A stretch of 64,000 nt of DNA from Bacillus sp. V2I10 (GCF_030817055.1 NZ_JAUSYV010000001.1:830001-894000); one strand, 5' to 3'; shown: positions 16,736-24,585, counted from the stretch's first letter. Notes: generated by a model from the letters alone, not told the origin. Numbers and translations are program-made.

Positions 16736-17335
16736 TTATTTATTATCAGGCAGTGTATTGCGAGTCATCACTTTATCAATCAAGCCGTACTCAAGTGCAC
16801 GTTCTGCCGTCATGAAGTTGTCACGGTCTGTATCGCGAGCGATCACTTCCATTGGCTGGCCAGTACGGTCAGCAAGAATTTGATTCAGCTTATCACGCAA
16901 GAACAAGATGCGTTTTGCAGCGATCTCAATTTCAGTTGCCTGTCCTTGAGCTCCGCCAAGAGGCTGATGAATCATAACTTCACTGTTTGGAAGGGCATAG
17001 CGTTTGCCTTTTGCACCGGCTGCAAGGAGGAATGCTCCCATTGACGCGGCCATACCGATGCAGATAGTTGATACTTGTGGTTTAATAAACTGCATTGTAT
17101 CGAAAATCGCCATACCGGCTGTAATAGAACCGCCAGGGCTGTTAATGTAGATTGAGATGTCTTTCTCTGGATCTTCAGCTTCTAAGAACAAAAGCTGGGA
17201 GACAATTGAGTTTGCCACGTTATCGTCAATCCCGCTTCCAAGCATGATAATGCGGTCTTTTAAAAGACGTGAGTAAATATCGTATGCACGTTCACCGCGG
17301 TTCGTTTGTTCAATAACTGTAGGTATTAAATTCAT
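16736..17335 (-). CDS. clpP: ATP-dependent Clp protease proteolytic subunit ClpP
   Basis: This 199-residue serine protease forms the tetradecameric chamber fed by ClpC, ClpX or ClpE. The catalytic triad is visible: Ser98 in GMAASMG, His123 in EVMIHQP and Asp172 in DTDRDNF. A strong ribosome site (AAGGAGG) precedes the ATG. It is a single-gene unit with its own promoter, a CtsR site overlapping the -35 and its own terminator, so it is expected to be derepressed by heat and protein stress. Placement beside tRNA-Arg and sigL matches B. subtilis. Confidence 0.98.
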   Translation of the reverse strand: MNLIPTVIEQTNRGERAYDIYSRLLKDRIIMLGSGIDDNVANSIVSQLLFLEAEDPEKDISIYINSPGGSITAGMAIFDTMQFIKPQVSTICIGMAASMGAFLLAAGAKGKRYALPNSEVMIHQPLGGAQGQATEIEIAAKRILFLRDKLNQILADRTGQPMEVIARDTDRDNFMTAERALEYGLIDKVMTRNTLPDNK

Positions 17336-17379
17336 CGTATTTTCCTCCTTTTAAATAAAGGTAAATTTTATGTACTCTC

Positions 17380-17408
17380 ATCATACAACTATGGTCAATA
17401 AAGGTCAA
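17380..17408 (-). promoter_or_regulatory. SigA promoter of clpP
   Basis: Minus strand: TTGACC (17408-17403), 17-bp spacer, TATGAT (17385-17380), about 45 bp upstream of the ATG. Confidence 0.8.
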
Positions 17409-17409
17409 A
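17393..17409. promoter_or_regulatory. CtsR operator overlapping the clpP -35
   Basis: GGTCAAT-AAA-GGTCAAA matches the CtsR heptad direct repeat (R)GTCAAA-NAN-(R)GTCAAA with one mismatch. Its right half covers the predicted -35 element, consistent with repression by CtsR. Confidence 0.85.
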
Positions 17410-17479
17410 CGAAACGCTGTTCTTTGATGCTTTTTCTTGCAGCTTATAATATATGCAGCAGTTGCTGACTGTAACCATG

Positions 17480-17656
17480 TTACCCAATTATTCTTTCTTT
17501 CAAACGGTTGAGTGAAGCTGTTTCATGCCTCATTTTTTCTGCGTATGATAGAACTTCAATAGTGGTCTTTCCCAAGCAGGCTGTAACATAAGTATTCGGC
17601 AGGCACTTTAAAATATCCTTTATATTTCCGTTCGGCAGCTGATAAAAGGAAAGCAT
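17480..17656 (-). CDS. Small conserved-looking protein, 58 residues, unknown
   Basis: The reading frame runs ATG to TAA with start MLSFYQLPNGNIKDIL and end NRLKERIIG. Composition is protein-like, with one central VTACLG segment, charged helices at the C-terminus and no membrane segment. A weak AGGGTGAT lies about 8 bases upstream of the ATG. It lies in the divergent gap between clpP and tRNA-Arg, in the same orientation as clpP. I do not recognise a family. It could be a genuine small gene or the tail of a degraded one; the absence of stop codons over 58 codons alone is weak evidence. Confidence 0.45.
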   Translation of the reverse strand: MLSFYQLPNGNIKDILKCLPNTYVTACLGKTTIEVLSYAEKMRHETASLNRLKERIIG

Positions 17657-17757
17657 TTTTTAATGATCACCCTATTTGGTTCAGCGCTTTATATCTTAGA
17701 AATCCCCCGTTTTCTTCAGGAGTTTAGTCCTTTCAGCCTGCAGAATAAAAATACCGC

Positions 17758-17787
17758 TTGATACATAGGTAGTTTTTATCGTATAAT
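17758..17787 (+). promoter_or_regulatory. Promoter of tRNA-Arg
   Basis: TTGATA, 18-bp spacer, TATAAT, about 28 bp before the mature tRNA 5' end. Confidence 0.75.
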
Positions 17788-17815
17788 AGCGCTACTGACT
17801 AATAAATTTTTATAT

Positions 17816-17891
17816 GCGCTCGTAGCTCAGTTGGATAGAGCGGTGGTTTCCGGTACCACGTCTGTCGGGGGTTCGAATCCCTTCGAGCGCG
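17816..17891 (+). tRNA. tRNA-Arg (anticodon CCG)
   Basis: Cloverleaf by inspection: acceptor GCGCTCG/CGAGCGC, D arm GCTC...GAGC, anticodon stem GTGGT/ACCAC with loop TTCCGGT (anticodon CCG), T arm GGGGGTTCGAATCCC. The CCA end is not encoded. A lone tRNA-Arg at this position corresponds to trnQ-Arg of B. subtilis. Confidence 0.96.
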
Positions 17892-17899
17892 TCACTTAT

Positions 17900-17942
17900 A
17901 GAAAGAGCTGGTTTTTAATTAAACCAGCTCTTTCTTTTTTTG
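17900..17942 (+). terminator. Terminator of tRNA-Arg
   Basis: AGAAAGAGCTGGTTT / AAACCAGCTCTTTCT perfect 15-bp stem, then a T run. Confidence 0.95.
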
Positions 17943-17962
17943 TTGGAGGCTCTTTCAATTGA

Positions 17963-18102
17963 GCTAATCACAAAAATGGTTAAACCCACAATTCGCCGGC
18001 TAATCAATAATTGAAAATAGCTAAAAAAGCGGAAAATCGGCTAGAACAAATGGAATTTATGCTAATAAAACAGCGGTTTATGCTAAAAAGACTTTCTGTG
18101 CG
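17963..18102. repeat. Degenerate GCTAA array, 21-bp phasing
   Basis: GCTA(A/G) occurs at 17963, 17999, 18020, 18040, 18061 and 18082. The last five are 20-21 bp apart, with AAAACAGCGGTTTAT-like spacers, and a GTTAA at 17979 fills the wider first gap. The best units are at 18061 and 18082. A 62-codon ORF across it (18011-18199) has a heptad look only because 21 bp equals seven codons. Confidence 0.7.
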
Positions 18103-18260
18103 GCCGTCAAAGATTAGCAGGACGCCTATACGGACTGAGTTGACCGGTACAAGCTCCAACACAAAAGCTCATTTGTCAGAAATGGAGCTGAGCAAATAGC
18201 TCTGCTATTTTGAATGCTAGATTCTATTATAGATTCCTTAAAAATAGACGAATGACCCAA

Positions 18261-18292
18261 GAGAGGCGCCTTTCCAAAAGGCGTCTCTTTCT
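18261..18292. terminator. Hairpin, probable terminator
   Basis: AGAGACGCCTTTT/AAGGCGTCTCT-type dyad (AGAGAGGCGCCTTT ... AAAGGCGTCTCTTT) with a short T tail on the plus strand. No gene end is identified just upstream. Confidence 0.55.
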
Positions 18293-18320
18293 CATTTACT
18301 ATAATAAGGGGTGATAAGCA

Positions 18321-18951
18321 TTGAGTGTTTCTCAAAAATATCAAATATATCCGTCTTGGAAATGCACGTTCAGGGGAAAAACTGACTTGACCTCTATTTA
18401 TAGTCTCTCACGAAACGGCAAATAACTCGGCTGATGCTGACGATCACTTTAATTATTTTAACAACTCTCAGCCGAGTGCATCTGCTCATACGTTTATAGG
18501 TGATGGCAAAATTCTTGAGATCATCCCATTAGATGAAAAAGCGTGGCACAATCTATATCGGAACCCTGAATATTATCAGCTCTTCGGTTATGATGCAAAT
18601 GACGCAGCTATTGCAGTTGAGCTCTGCCGCACTGGAGATTTCATTAAAGCCTATGACCGGTATGTATGGTACCACGCGTACCTTTGCCGCAGGTTCAATT
18701 TAAACCCTTCGACAAAAATAGTTGCCCACAGTACACTTGATCCACGCAGAAGATCGGATCCGGGCAGCTGGTTCAGAGAACATGGTGTGACATGGGGAAA
18801 ATTTATGAGTGATGTGCGTGTTTATTATGATGCATGGGGCAGCAGCGGAACGCCTATTAAAGTAGAGCCGCCAAAGCAGGAAACAGGCACTGAGGTAGAT
18901 GTGACCATTATACGAAAGGGAAACCGGGGTTCGGTAGAAAAGTGTTTTTAG
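18321..18951 (+). pseudogene. Broken phage-type N-acetylmuramoyl-L-alanine amidase
   Basis: A TTG/SD start (AGGGGTGATAAGCA) opens a frame reading QKYQIYPSWKCTFRGKTD. Homology then shifts to another frame at about 18385-18400, continuing PLFIVSHETANNSADADDHF. This second frame is open for about 180 codons to a TAG at 18949. It contains Amidase_2 features: the first zinc-ligand His in SHETAN, AHTFIGDGKILEIIP, IAVELCRTG and the His region VAHSTLDPRRRSDPGSWF. The C-terminus starts what looks like a peptidoglycan-binding repeat (IRKGNRGSVEK) and stops. A frameshift plus a truncated wall-binding domain make a pseudogene likely; sequencing error at the shift is the alternative. It lies just downstream of tRNA-Arg, a common phage attachment location. 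Confidence 0.8.
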
Positions 18952-19002
18952 ACGATCTAGACAGATATTGACGCGGACTTTAAATGCCAATCCAATAAAA
19001 AA

Positions 19003-19029
19003 AGCCCTGCCAAGTTAACCTGGCGGGGC
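19003..19029 (-). terminator. Hairpin with T tract on the minus strand
   Basis: GCCCTGCCA / TGGCGGGGC stem (one G-U); reading minus, the stem is followed by TTTTTTTATT. It is about 140 bp beyond the end of yvfG and may terminate that transcript. Confidence 0.6.
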
Positions 19030-19037
19030 ATGATTGA

Positions 19038-19160
19038 ATGGAAACAGAAATAATATGTAAGAGTCCAGTAAGCCGCACTGGACAAGAAGTGTATATTGCC
19101 GTGCTTGACGACTCAACAATTCTTATTTTAAAGCATGTCACGTTTTTTGTGAACAGGTAA
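19038..19160 (+). CDS. Possible 40-residue peptide, doubtful
   Basis: The ORF reads METEIICKSPVS... to FFVNR, preceded by GGCGGGG about 10 bases before the ATG. It runs convergent to yvfG. No family recognised; the ribosome-site bases are part of the hairpin at 19003-19029, which argues against it. Confidence 0.2.
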   Translation: METEIICKSPVSRTGQEVYIAVLDDSTILILKHVTFFVNR

Positions 19161-19169
19161 ATTTTTCAA

Positions 19170-19385
19170 TTATTTTTCAGATTTAATCGTATTGTACGCC
19201 TCATCCAAATTCTGAATCCGTTTTAAGACCACTGAGTTTTTTGTAAGCTGATCCTGAACCAGCGCTGAAACGACAGATCGATAATAACGGTTCATGGCAT
19301 CAAGCTTCGGAACTTGACCTTCATTCTGTTTAATGTGCTCTTTAAAATTTTGCTCAAAGTAGGGCACTGAAAATAATTCACTCAT
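19170..19385 (-). CDS. yvfG: YvfG family small protein
   Basis: This 71-residue soluble, helical protein begins MSELFSVPYFEQN and contains YYRSVVSALVQDQLTKN and VLKRIQNLDEAYN, matching B. subtilis YvfG, which also lies next to sigL. I use the ATG at 19385, preceded by AAAGGAGAGATATCA; the upstream in-frame start at 19418 would place that ribosome site inside the gene. Function is unknown to me. It is divergently transcribed from sigL with a 78-bp gap. Confidence 0.9.
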   Translation of the reverse strand: MSELFSVPYFEQNFKEHIKQNEGQVPKLDAMNRYYRSVVSALVQDQLTKNSVVLKRIQNLDEAYNTIKSEK

Positions 19386-19463
19386 TGATATCTCTCCTTT
19401 GAAGTTCTTTCCATACAATGATGGACCGTTTTCGTGTAAAATGAGAAGCAGGGGGAACGAACT

Positions 19464-20783
19464 ATGGATATGAAAGTCGGTTTATTTCAAGAGCAATCAT
19501 TAAAACTCAATATGACTCAAGAATTAAAGCAAGCAATTACTCTTCTTCAATACTCTTCTATGGAGCTTGCCTCCTATATAGAGGACCTTACCCTTGAAAA
19601 TCCCCTCATCGAATTAAAAGAGAAGCCTGATTCAGGCGTATTGTATCATACCTCATCACGGACAAAAATGACAAGTTCATCAAAGAACACGGACTTGATT
19701 GAAAACGTATCAAGCATTGGCACAACCCTGCAGCAGCATTTAGAGGCCCAGCTGCTCGGGATGAAGCTGACTGCATCAGAAAAACGAGCTCTTCATATCC
19801 TGATACAGGCTCTTGATCCTAACGGGTACATAGAGGGAGATCTTAGTGTACTTTCTGAAAAATTCAGCATCAGTGCTGAAGAGCTAAATCAGCAGCTAAC
19901 CGTATTACAGAAGCTTGACCCGGCAGGAGTAGGGGCGAGAAATCTGCAGGAATGCATTTCGATTCAGCTCGCAAGGCTGCCGAAACGAAATAAAACAGCC
20001 GAATTAATTGTGAACGACTATTTCTACTTATTCGCGGAAAAATCATGGAAAGAGCTTGCGAAAAGAACAAAGTTTGATTTAAAAGAAATTCAAAGTGTCC
20101 AGGATTTTATAAAAACGCTGCATCCGCGCCCTGGGCTTGCCTATCATCACGTTCATGACAGCTATATTGTTCCTGAACTGACAGTGGCCAAGGTTCACGG
20201 GGAATGGCAAGTCATGTACAATGATGACATTTCACCTAAAGTCGCCGTTAACTCTGCCTATAAATCTAATTATTCTTCTATAGAAGATGCAGATGTGAAG
20301 CAATATCTGTCTTCAAAGCTCAATCAATGCAGATGGCTGATTAAGACGCTGAATCAGCGGAAAGAGACAATGATGAAAGTGATGAAAGAAATTGTGCGGA
20401 GGCAGGCTGACTTTTTCGAAAAAGGCGAATTGTTTATGAAACCGCTGACATTAAAGACTGTCGCTGATGCAATTGAAGTTCATGAATCAACTGTCAGCCG
20501 GACAGTGAGGGAGAAGTATGTTCAGACTCCTCATGGGCTTTATGAGCTGAAGTATTTTTTCTCAAATGGATTAGAACAATCCTCGCAGGACATTACTGCT
20601 TCCACTGTTAAAACAATCATAGAACAAATGATTGAAAAGGAAGATAAACTTGCACCGCTGTCTGATCAGAAAATTGTCACAAAACTCGCAGAGGAACATC
20701 AAATTGATGTCTCAAGAAGAACGGTGGCCAAATACAGAGATCAGTTAGGGATTGCCTCTTCTTCTGCAAGAAAACGATATTAG
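19464..20783 (+). CDS. sigL: RNA polymerase sigma-54 factor SigL (RpoN)
   Basis: This 439-residue factor has a Gln/Leu-rich region I (LFQEQSLKLNMTQELKQAITLLQYSSMEL), the core-binding domain, a helix-turn-helix (VADAIEVHESTVSRTVREKY) and the C-terminal RpoN box SRRTVAKYR, which reads the -24 GG element. Genes under SigL need an enhancer-binding activator; in B. subtilis these include levanase, arginine and acetoin catabolism. The ATG at 19464 follows CAGGGGGAAC. No mutation of key segments is seen. Confidence 0.96.
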   Translation: MDMKVGLFQEQSLKLNMTQELKQAITLLQYSSMELASYIEDLTLENPLIELKEKPDSGVLYHTSSRTKMTSSSKNTDLIENVSSIGTTLQQHLEAQLLGMKLTASEKRALHILIQALDPNGYIEGDLSVLSEKFSISAEELNQQLTVLQKLDPAGVGARNLQECISIQLARLPKRNKTAELIVNDYFYLFAEKSWKELAKRTKFDLKEIQSVQDFIKTLHPRPGLAYHHVHDSYIVPELTVAKVHGEWQVMYNDDISPKVAVNSAYKSNYSSIEDADVKQYLSSKLNQCRWLIKTLNQRKETMMKVMKEIVRRQADFFEKGELFMKPLTLKTVADAIEVHESTVSRTVREKYVQTPHGLYELKYFFSNGLEQSSQDITASTVKTIIEQMIEKEDKLAPLSDQKIVTKLAEEHQIDVSRRTVAKYRDQLGIASSSARKRY

Positions 20784-20797
20784 GATGTGTAAAAATA

Positions 20798-21055
20798 ATG
20801 CTTTTAAAAATGTATTCAAGAAACAGCTGTCCTCTCTGTGTTGAAGCTTTAGAGGAACTTGAAAAGCTGAAAAACGACATGAATATAGAAATCGAAGTTG
20901 TTGATATTTACAGTGATGATACCCTGCTTGAAAAGTATCAGCTCATGATTCCTGTCGTTGAATATGGAGGTTTGGTGCTTGGATACGGCAAAATTAAAAA
21001 AGATTTTATAAGAAAGCGGTTACTTGATAAAAAGCAAGAAAGAATAGTTGAATAA
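20798..21055 (+). CDS. Glutaredoxin/thioredoxin-fold small protein (CPLC motif)
   Basis: This 85-residue protein begins MLLKMYSRNSCPLCVEA, a CXXC redox motif at the start of the first helix, followed by IPVVEYGGLVLGYG, the cis-Pro segment of glutaredoxin-like folds. DUF836/GlrX-like genes of this size are often found directly upstream of cggR in Bacilli. A thiol oxidoreductase role is inferred; the partner is unknown. Its stop codon lies inside the -35/-10 region predicted for cggR. Confidence 0.82.
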   Translation: MLLKMYSRNSCPLCVEALEELEKLKNDMNIEIEVVDIYSDDTLLEKYQLMIPVVEYGGLVLGYGKIKKDFIRKRLLDKKQERIVE

Positions 21056-21076
21056 GCATTTTCACCCTGCTAAAAT
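21048..21076 (+). promoter_or_regulatory. Predicted SigA promoter of cggR-gapA
   Basis: TTGAAT, 17-bp spacer, TAAAAT. The -35 overlaps the last codons of the glutaredoxin-like gene. It lies about 30 bp upstream of the CggR operator, as in B. subtilis. Confidence 0.7.
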
Positions 21077-21102
21077 GAAAATATAGCAGGGATGATTTTT
21101 TT
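21066..21102 (+). terminator. Hairpin overlapping the cggR promoter
   Basis: CCCTGCTA / TAGCAGGG 8-bp stem with an A-rich loop, then ATGA and eight Ts. It could end the upstream transcript; its left arm covers the bases just before the cggR -10. Confidence 0.5.
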
Positions 21103-21112
21103 TAGGTATAGT

Positions 21113-21150
21113 GGGACATATTACGTCATAGAGGGACACTTTTCGTCCCG
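21113..21150 (+). promoter_or_regulatory. CggR operator
   Basis: GGGACA ... GTCATAGAGGGACA ... CGTCCC arrangement of direct GGGAC repeats, closely resembling the B. subtilis CggR site between the promoter and cggR. CggR leaves this site when it binds fructose-1,6-bisphosphate, so the glycolytic operon is induced on sugars. Confidence 0.85.
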
Positions 21151-21175
21151 TATGTTCTTGAAAGGGAATTTGTAC

Positions 21176-22204
21176 ATGAGGTCAATTATAGAAGTCCAAA
21201 AAAAATTATTGCCTGATCTGCTTCAAGTTATGCAAAAACGTTATCAGATCCTTCAGTATATACGACTAATGCAGCCAATCGGACGTCGAAGTCTTTCATC
21301 TAGTCTCGGGATCAGTGAGCGGGTTTTAAGAGGGGAAGTTCAATTTTTGAAAGATCAAAATTTGATCGATATTTTTTCCTCTGGCATGATGTTAACGAAG
21401 GAAGGATCATCTCTGTTAAGTATTCTCGAAGAAACGATGAAAGATGTTTTAGGTTTAACGTTTTTGGAAAATACATTAAAGGAACGTTTAAATCTTAAAA
21501 ACGTCATCGTCGTATCCGGAGACAGCGATCAGTTCTCATGGGTTAAGAAAGAAATGGGCAGAGCCTGTGTCGCATGCATAAAAGAGCGGCTTACAGGGGA
21601 AAATATCGTCGCTGTCACTGGAGGAACAACCATTGCCGCTGTCGCTGAAATGATGACGCCGGACAGTAAAAATCGCGAACAGCTGTATGTACCTGCCAGA
21701 GGCGGCCTTGGAGAAAATGTAGAAAACCAGGCCAACACAATCTGCGCAAAAATGGCTGAGAGGGCGATGGGAAACTACCGTCTTCTGCACGTTCCAGATC
21801 AGTTAAGCAAGGAAGCCTATCTCTCTATTATTGAAGAACCGTCGATTAAAGAGCTGCTTATGCTCATTAAATCCTCAAGTATGGTTGTTCATGGAATAGG
21901 AGACGCTAAGACAATGGCGGAACGCCGAAAAACACTGCCAGAAGACTACATAAAGATAGAGCAGGGTCAGGCGGTAGCAGAAGCGTTCGGGTATTATTTC
22001 AATCAAGAAGGAGAAGTCGTTCACAAGGTGCAGACAGTAGGGATGCAGCTTAACGACTTAGAAAAGATTCAGGATGTTATTGCAGTGGCAGGCGGAGCTT
22101 CAAAAGCAAAAGCCATCCGGGCATACCTGAGGCAGGCAGCCGATTCCATTCTTATAACGGATGAAGGGGCCGCGAAAGAGTTAATAAGGGATCTTAATCC
22201 CTGA
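21176..22204 (+). CDS. cggR: Central glycolytic genes regulator CggR
   Basis: This 342-residue SorC/DeoR-type repressor has an N-terminal winged helix (GRRSLSSSLGISERVLRGEVQFLKDQ) and a C-terminal sugar-phosphate-binding domain with VTGGTTIAAVAEMM, VPARGGLGENVENQANTI and VAGGASKAKAI. The ATG at 21176 follows AAAGGGA and gives an N-terminus that aligns with B. subtilis CggR (340 residues); starts further upstream would translate through the operator. It heads the gapA-pgk-tpiA-gpmI-eno operon. Confidence 0.96.
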   Translation: MRSIIEVQKKLLPDLLQVMQKRYQILQYIRLMQPIGRRSLSSSLGISERVLRGEVQFLKDQNLIDIFSSGMMLTKEGSSLLSILEETMKDVLGLTFLENTLKERLNLKNVIVVSGDSDQFSWVKKEMGRACVACIKERLTGENIVAVTGGTTIAAVAEMMTPDSKNREQLYVPARGGLGENVENQANTICAKMAERAMGNYRLLHVPDQLSKEAYLSIIEEPSIKELLMLIKSSSMVVHGIGDAKTMAERRKTLPEDYIKIEQGQAVAEAFGYYFNQEGEVVHKVQTVGMQLNDLEKIQDVIAVAGGASKAKAIRAYLRQAADSILITDEGAAKELIRDLNP

Positions 22205-22257
22205 TTATAATAGCTACAAAAAAAATCTCTCACTTATTTAAAGGAGGAAATTTCATC

Positions 22258-23265
22258 ATGGCAGTAAAAATTGGTATTAACGGTTTTGGACGTATCGGAC
22301 GTAACGTATTCCGTGCAGCACTTAAAAATCCTAACGTGGACGTTGTAGCGGTTAACGACTTAACAGACGCTAACATGCTTGCTCACCTTTTAAAATATGA
22401 CTCAATTCATGGCAGATTAGATGCTGACGTGAAAGTAGACGGAAACAACCTAGTTGTTGACGGCAAAACAATCCAAGTATCAGCAGAGCGCGATCCTGCG
22501 AAATTATCTTGGGGCGAGCGCGGAGTAGAAGTAGTTGTTGAATCAACTGGTTTCTTCACTAAGCGTGCAGACGCTGCGAAGCACTTAGAAGCTGGCGCTA
22601 AAAAAGTAATCATCTCTGCTCCTGCAACAGATGAAGACATCACAATCGTTATGGGTGTTAACCATGACAAATATGACGCTGCAAGCCATGATGTAATCTC
22701 TAATGCATCTTGTACTACTAACTGCTTAGCGCCATTCGCTAAAGTTCTTAACGACAAATTCGGCATCAAACGCGGTATGATGACAACTGTTCACTCATAC
22801 ACAAACGATCAGCAAATTCTTGACTTGCCGCATAAAGACTACCGTCGTGCCCGTGCAGCAGCTGAAAACATCATCCCTACTTCAACTGGAGCAGCTAAAG
22901 CAGTTTCTCTAGTATTGCCTGAGCTTAAAGGTAAATTAAACGGCGGAGCTATGCGTGTTCCAACTCCAAACGTTTCTTTAGTAGACTTAGTTGCTGAGCT
23001 TGACACTAACGTAACAGCTGAAGAAGTAAATGCAGCATTCAAAGAAGCTTCTGAAGGCGCATTAAAAGGAATTCTTAACTACAGCGAAGAGCCATTAGTT
23101 TCTGGCGACTACAATGGCGACCCAGCTTCTTCAACAATCGATGCTTTATCAACAATGGTTATGGAAGACAGCATGGTAAAAGTAATCTCTTGGTATGACA
23201 ATGAGTCTGGCTACTCTAACCGTGTAGTAGACCTAGTTGATTACATCGCTTCTAAAGGTCTTTAA
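22258..23265 (+). CDS. gapA: Glyceraldehyde-3-phosphate dehydrogenase GapA (glycolytic)
   Basis: This 335-residue NAD-dependent enzyme has Rossmann GINGFGRIGR, the catalytic Cys in SNASCTTNCLAP, HSYTNDQ and WYDNESGYS. Codon use is visibly biased and the ribosome site is strong (AAAGGAGG), as expected for one of the most highly expressed genes. In B. subtilis the cggR-gapA transcript is cleaved so that gapA greatly exceeds cggR; no cleavage site is evident by eye in the 53-bp gap here. Confidence 0.98.
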   Translation: MAVKIGINGFGRIGRNVFRAALKNPNVDVVAVNDLTDANMLAHLLKYDSIHGRLDADVKVDGNNLVVDGKTIQVSAERDPAKLSWGERGVEVVVESTGFFTKRADAAKHLEAGAKKVIISAPATDEDITIVMGVNHDKYDAASHDVISNASCTTNCLAPFAKVLNDKFGIKRGMMTTVHSYTNDQQILDLPHKDYRRARAAAENIIPTSTGAAKAVSLVLPELKGKLNGGAMRVPTPNVSLVDLVAELDTNVTAEEVNAAFKEASEGALKGILNYSEEPLVSGDYNGDPASSTIDALSTMVMEDSMVKVISWYDNESGYSNRVVDLVDYIASKGL

Positions 23266-23284
23266 TCCTTAAGTCTGCTGAGGC

Positions 23285-23314
23285 TTGGATTTAAACCAAA
23301 ACTAAGGTTATAAT
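23285..23314 (+). promoter_or_regulatory. Predicted internal promoter for pgk-tpiA-gpmI-eno
   Basis: TTGGAT, 18-bp spacer, TATAAT, 20-50 bp after gapA. It would allow the lower glycolytic genes to be expressed without CggR control, as needed in gluconeogenesis. Confidence 0.65.
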
Positions 23315-23318
23315 GAGT

Positions 23319-23355
23319 GCAAAGGGGAAGGGGAATACATGCCCCCTCCCTTTTG
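23319..23355 (+). promoter_or_regulatory. Strong GC-rich hairpin in the gapA-pgk gap
   Basis: GCAAAGGGGAAGGGG / CCCCCTCCCTTTTGC pairs over 15 positions with one A-C mismatch and one G-U. There is no long T tract (TTTGTATG follows), so it is more likely an mRNA-stabilising, processing or attenuating structure than a full terminator. Confidence 0.65.
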
Positions 23356-23400
23356 CTTTGTATGCCATACCATTCCAAATTAAAGGAGGAATTCCTGAAG

Positions 23401-24585
23401 ATGAACAAAAAGTCAGTAAAAGACATCGAGGTTAAAGGGAAAGTTGTCTTCTGCCGTGTTGATTTCAACGTGCCGATGAAAGATGGCAAAGTAACAGATG
23501 ACACACGCATTCGCGCAGCTTTACCAACTATTCAGTACTTAACAGAGCAAGGTGCAAAGGTTCTATTAGCAAGCCATTTAGGCCGTCCAAAAGGACAAGT
23601 TGTTGAGGAGCTTCGTTTAAACGCAGTTGCAGAGCGTCTTCAAGAATTACTTGGCAAAAATGCAGCGAAAGCAGACGAAGCATATGGCGACTCTGTAAAA
23701 GCTGAAATCTCTAAAATGCAGGAAGGCGACGTACTTCTATTAGAAAACGTTCGTTTCTACCCTGGTGAAGAGAAGAATGATCCTGAGCTTGCAAAAGCAT
23801 TTGCTGAGCTTGCTGATGTCTATGTAAATGACGCTTTCGGAGCAGCGCACCGTGCACATGCTTCTACAGCAGGCATTGCAGACCACATTCCGGCAGTTGC
23901 AGGATTCCTTTTGGAAAAAGAATTAGAAGTATTGGGCAAAGCATTATCAAACCCTGAGCGTCCGTTCACAGCAATTATCGGCGGAGCTAAAGTAAAAGAC
24001 AAAATCGGTGTAATTGATCACCTCTTAGATAAAGTGGATAACTTGATCATCGGCGGCGGACTTGCCTATACATTCATTAAAGCAATGGGCCACGAGGTAG
24101 GGAAATCTCTTCTTGAAGAAGATAAAGTTGAGCTTGCTAAATCCTTCATGGAAAAGGCGAAAAAGAACGGCGTTAACTTTTACATTCCAGTTGACGTAGT
24201 TGTAGCGGATGATTTTTCAAACGATGCAAACATTAAAGTTGTGCCGATCGACAGCATCCCAAGTGATTGGGAAGGCTTAGATGCTGGACCAAAATCCCGC
24301 GAAATCTACGCTGATGTTATCAGGAATTCAAAGCTTGTGATCTGGAACGGACCGCTTGGCGTATTTGAATTAGATGCATTTGCAGAAGGTACAAAGTCTG
24401 TGGCTGTAGCACTTTCAGAAGCAAAAGATACATACACAGTTATAGGCGGCGGAGATTCTGCTGCTGCAGTTGAGAAATTCAACATGGCAGACAAAATGGA
24501 TCACATTTCAACAGGCGGCGGAGCATCTCTTGAATTCATGGAAGGCAAAGAGCTTCCAGGAGTTGTCGCATTAAACGATAAATAA
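23401..24585 (+). CDS. pgk: Phosphoglycerate kinase
   Basis: This 394-residue enzyme has substrate-binding VDFNVPM and SHLGRP, the ADP-binding IGGAKVKDKI, and C-terminal TVIGGGDSAAAVEKF and STGGGASLEF. The ATG at 23401 follows AAAGGAGG; the upstream start at 23317 would add a GC-rich hairpin-encoded leader. Length identical to B. subtilis Pgk. Confidence 0.98.
   Translation: MNKKSVKDIEVKGKVVFCRVDFNVPMKDGKVTDDTRIRAALPTIQYLTEQGAKVLLASHLGRPKGQVVEELRLNAVAERLQELLGKNAAKADEAYGDSVKAEISKMQEGDVLLLENVRFYPGEEKNDPELAKAFAELADVYVNDAFGAAHRAHASTAGIADHIPAVAGFLLEKELEVLGKALSNPERPFTAIIGGAKVKDKIGVIDHLLDKVDNLIIGGGLAYTFIKAMGHEVGKSLLEEDKVELAKSFMEKAKKNGVNFYIPVDVVVADDFSNDANIKVVPIDSIPSDWEGLDAGPKSREIYADVIRNSKLVIWNGPLGVFELDAFAEGTKSVAVALSEAKDTYTVIGGGDSAAAVEKFNMADKMDHISTGGGASLEFMEGKELPGVVALNDK

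Noticed and set aside
18011..18199. 62-codon ORF with apparent heptads
   Set aside because: Product of the GCTAA 21-bp array; TTG start without ribosome site.
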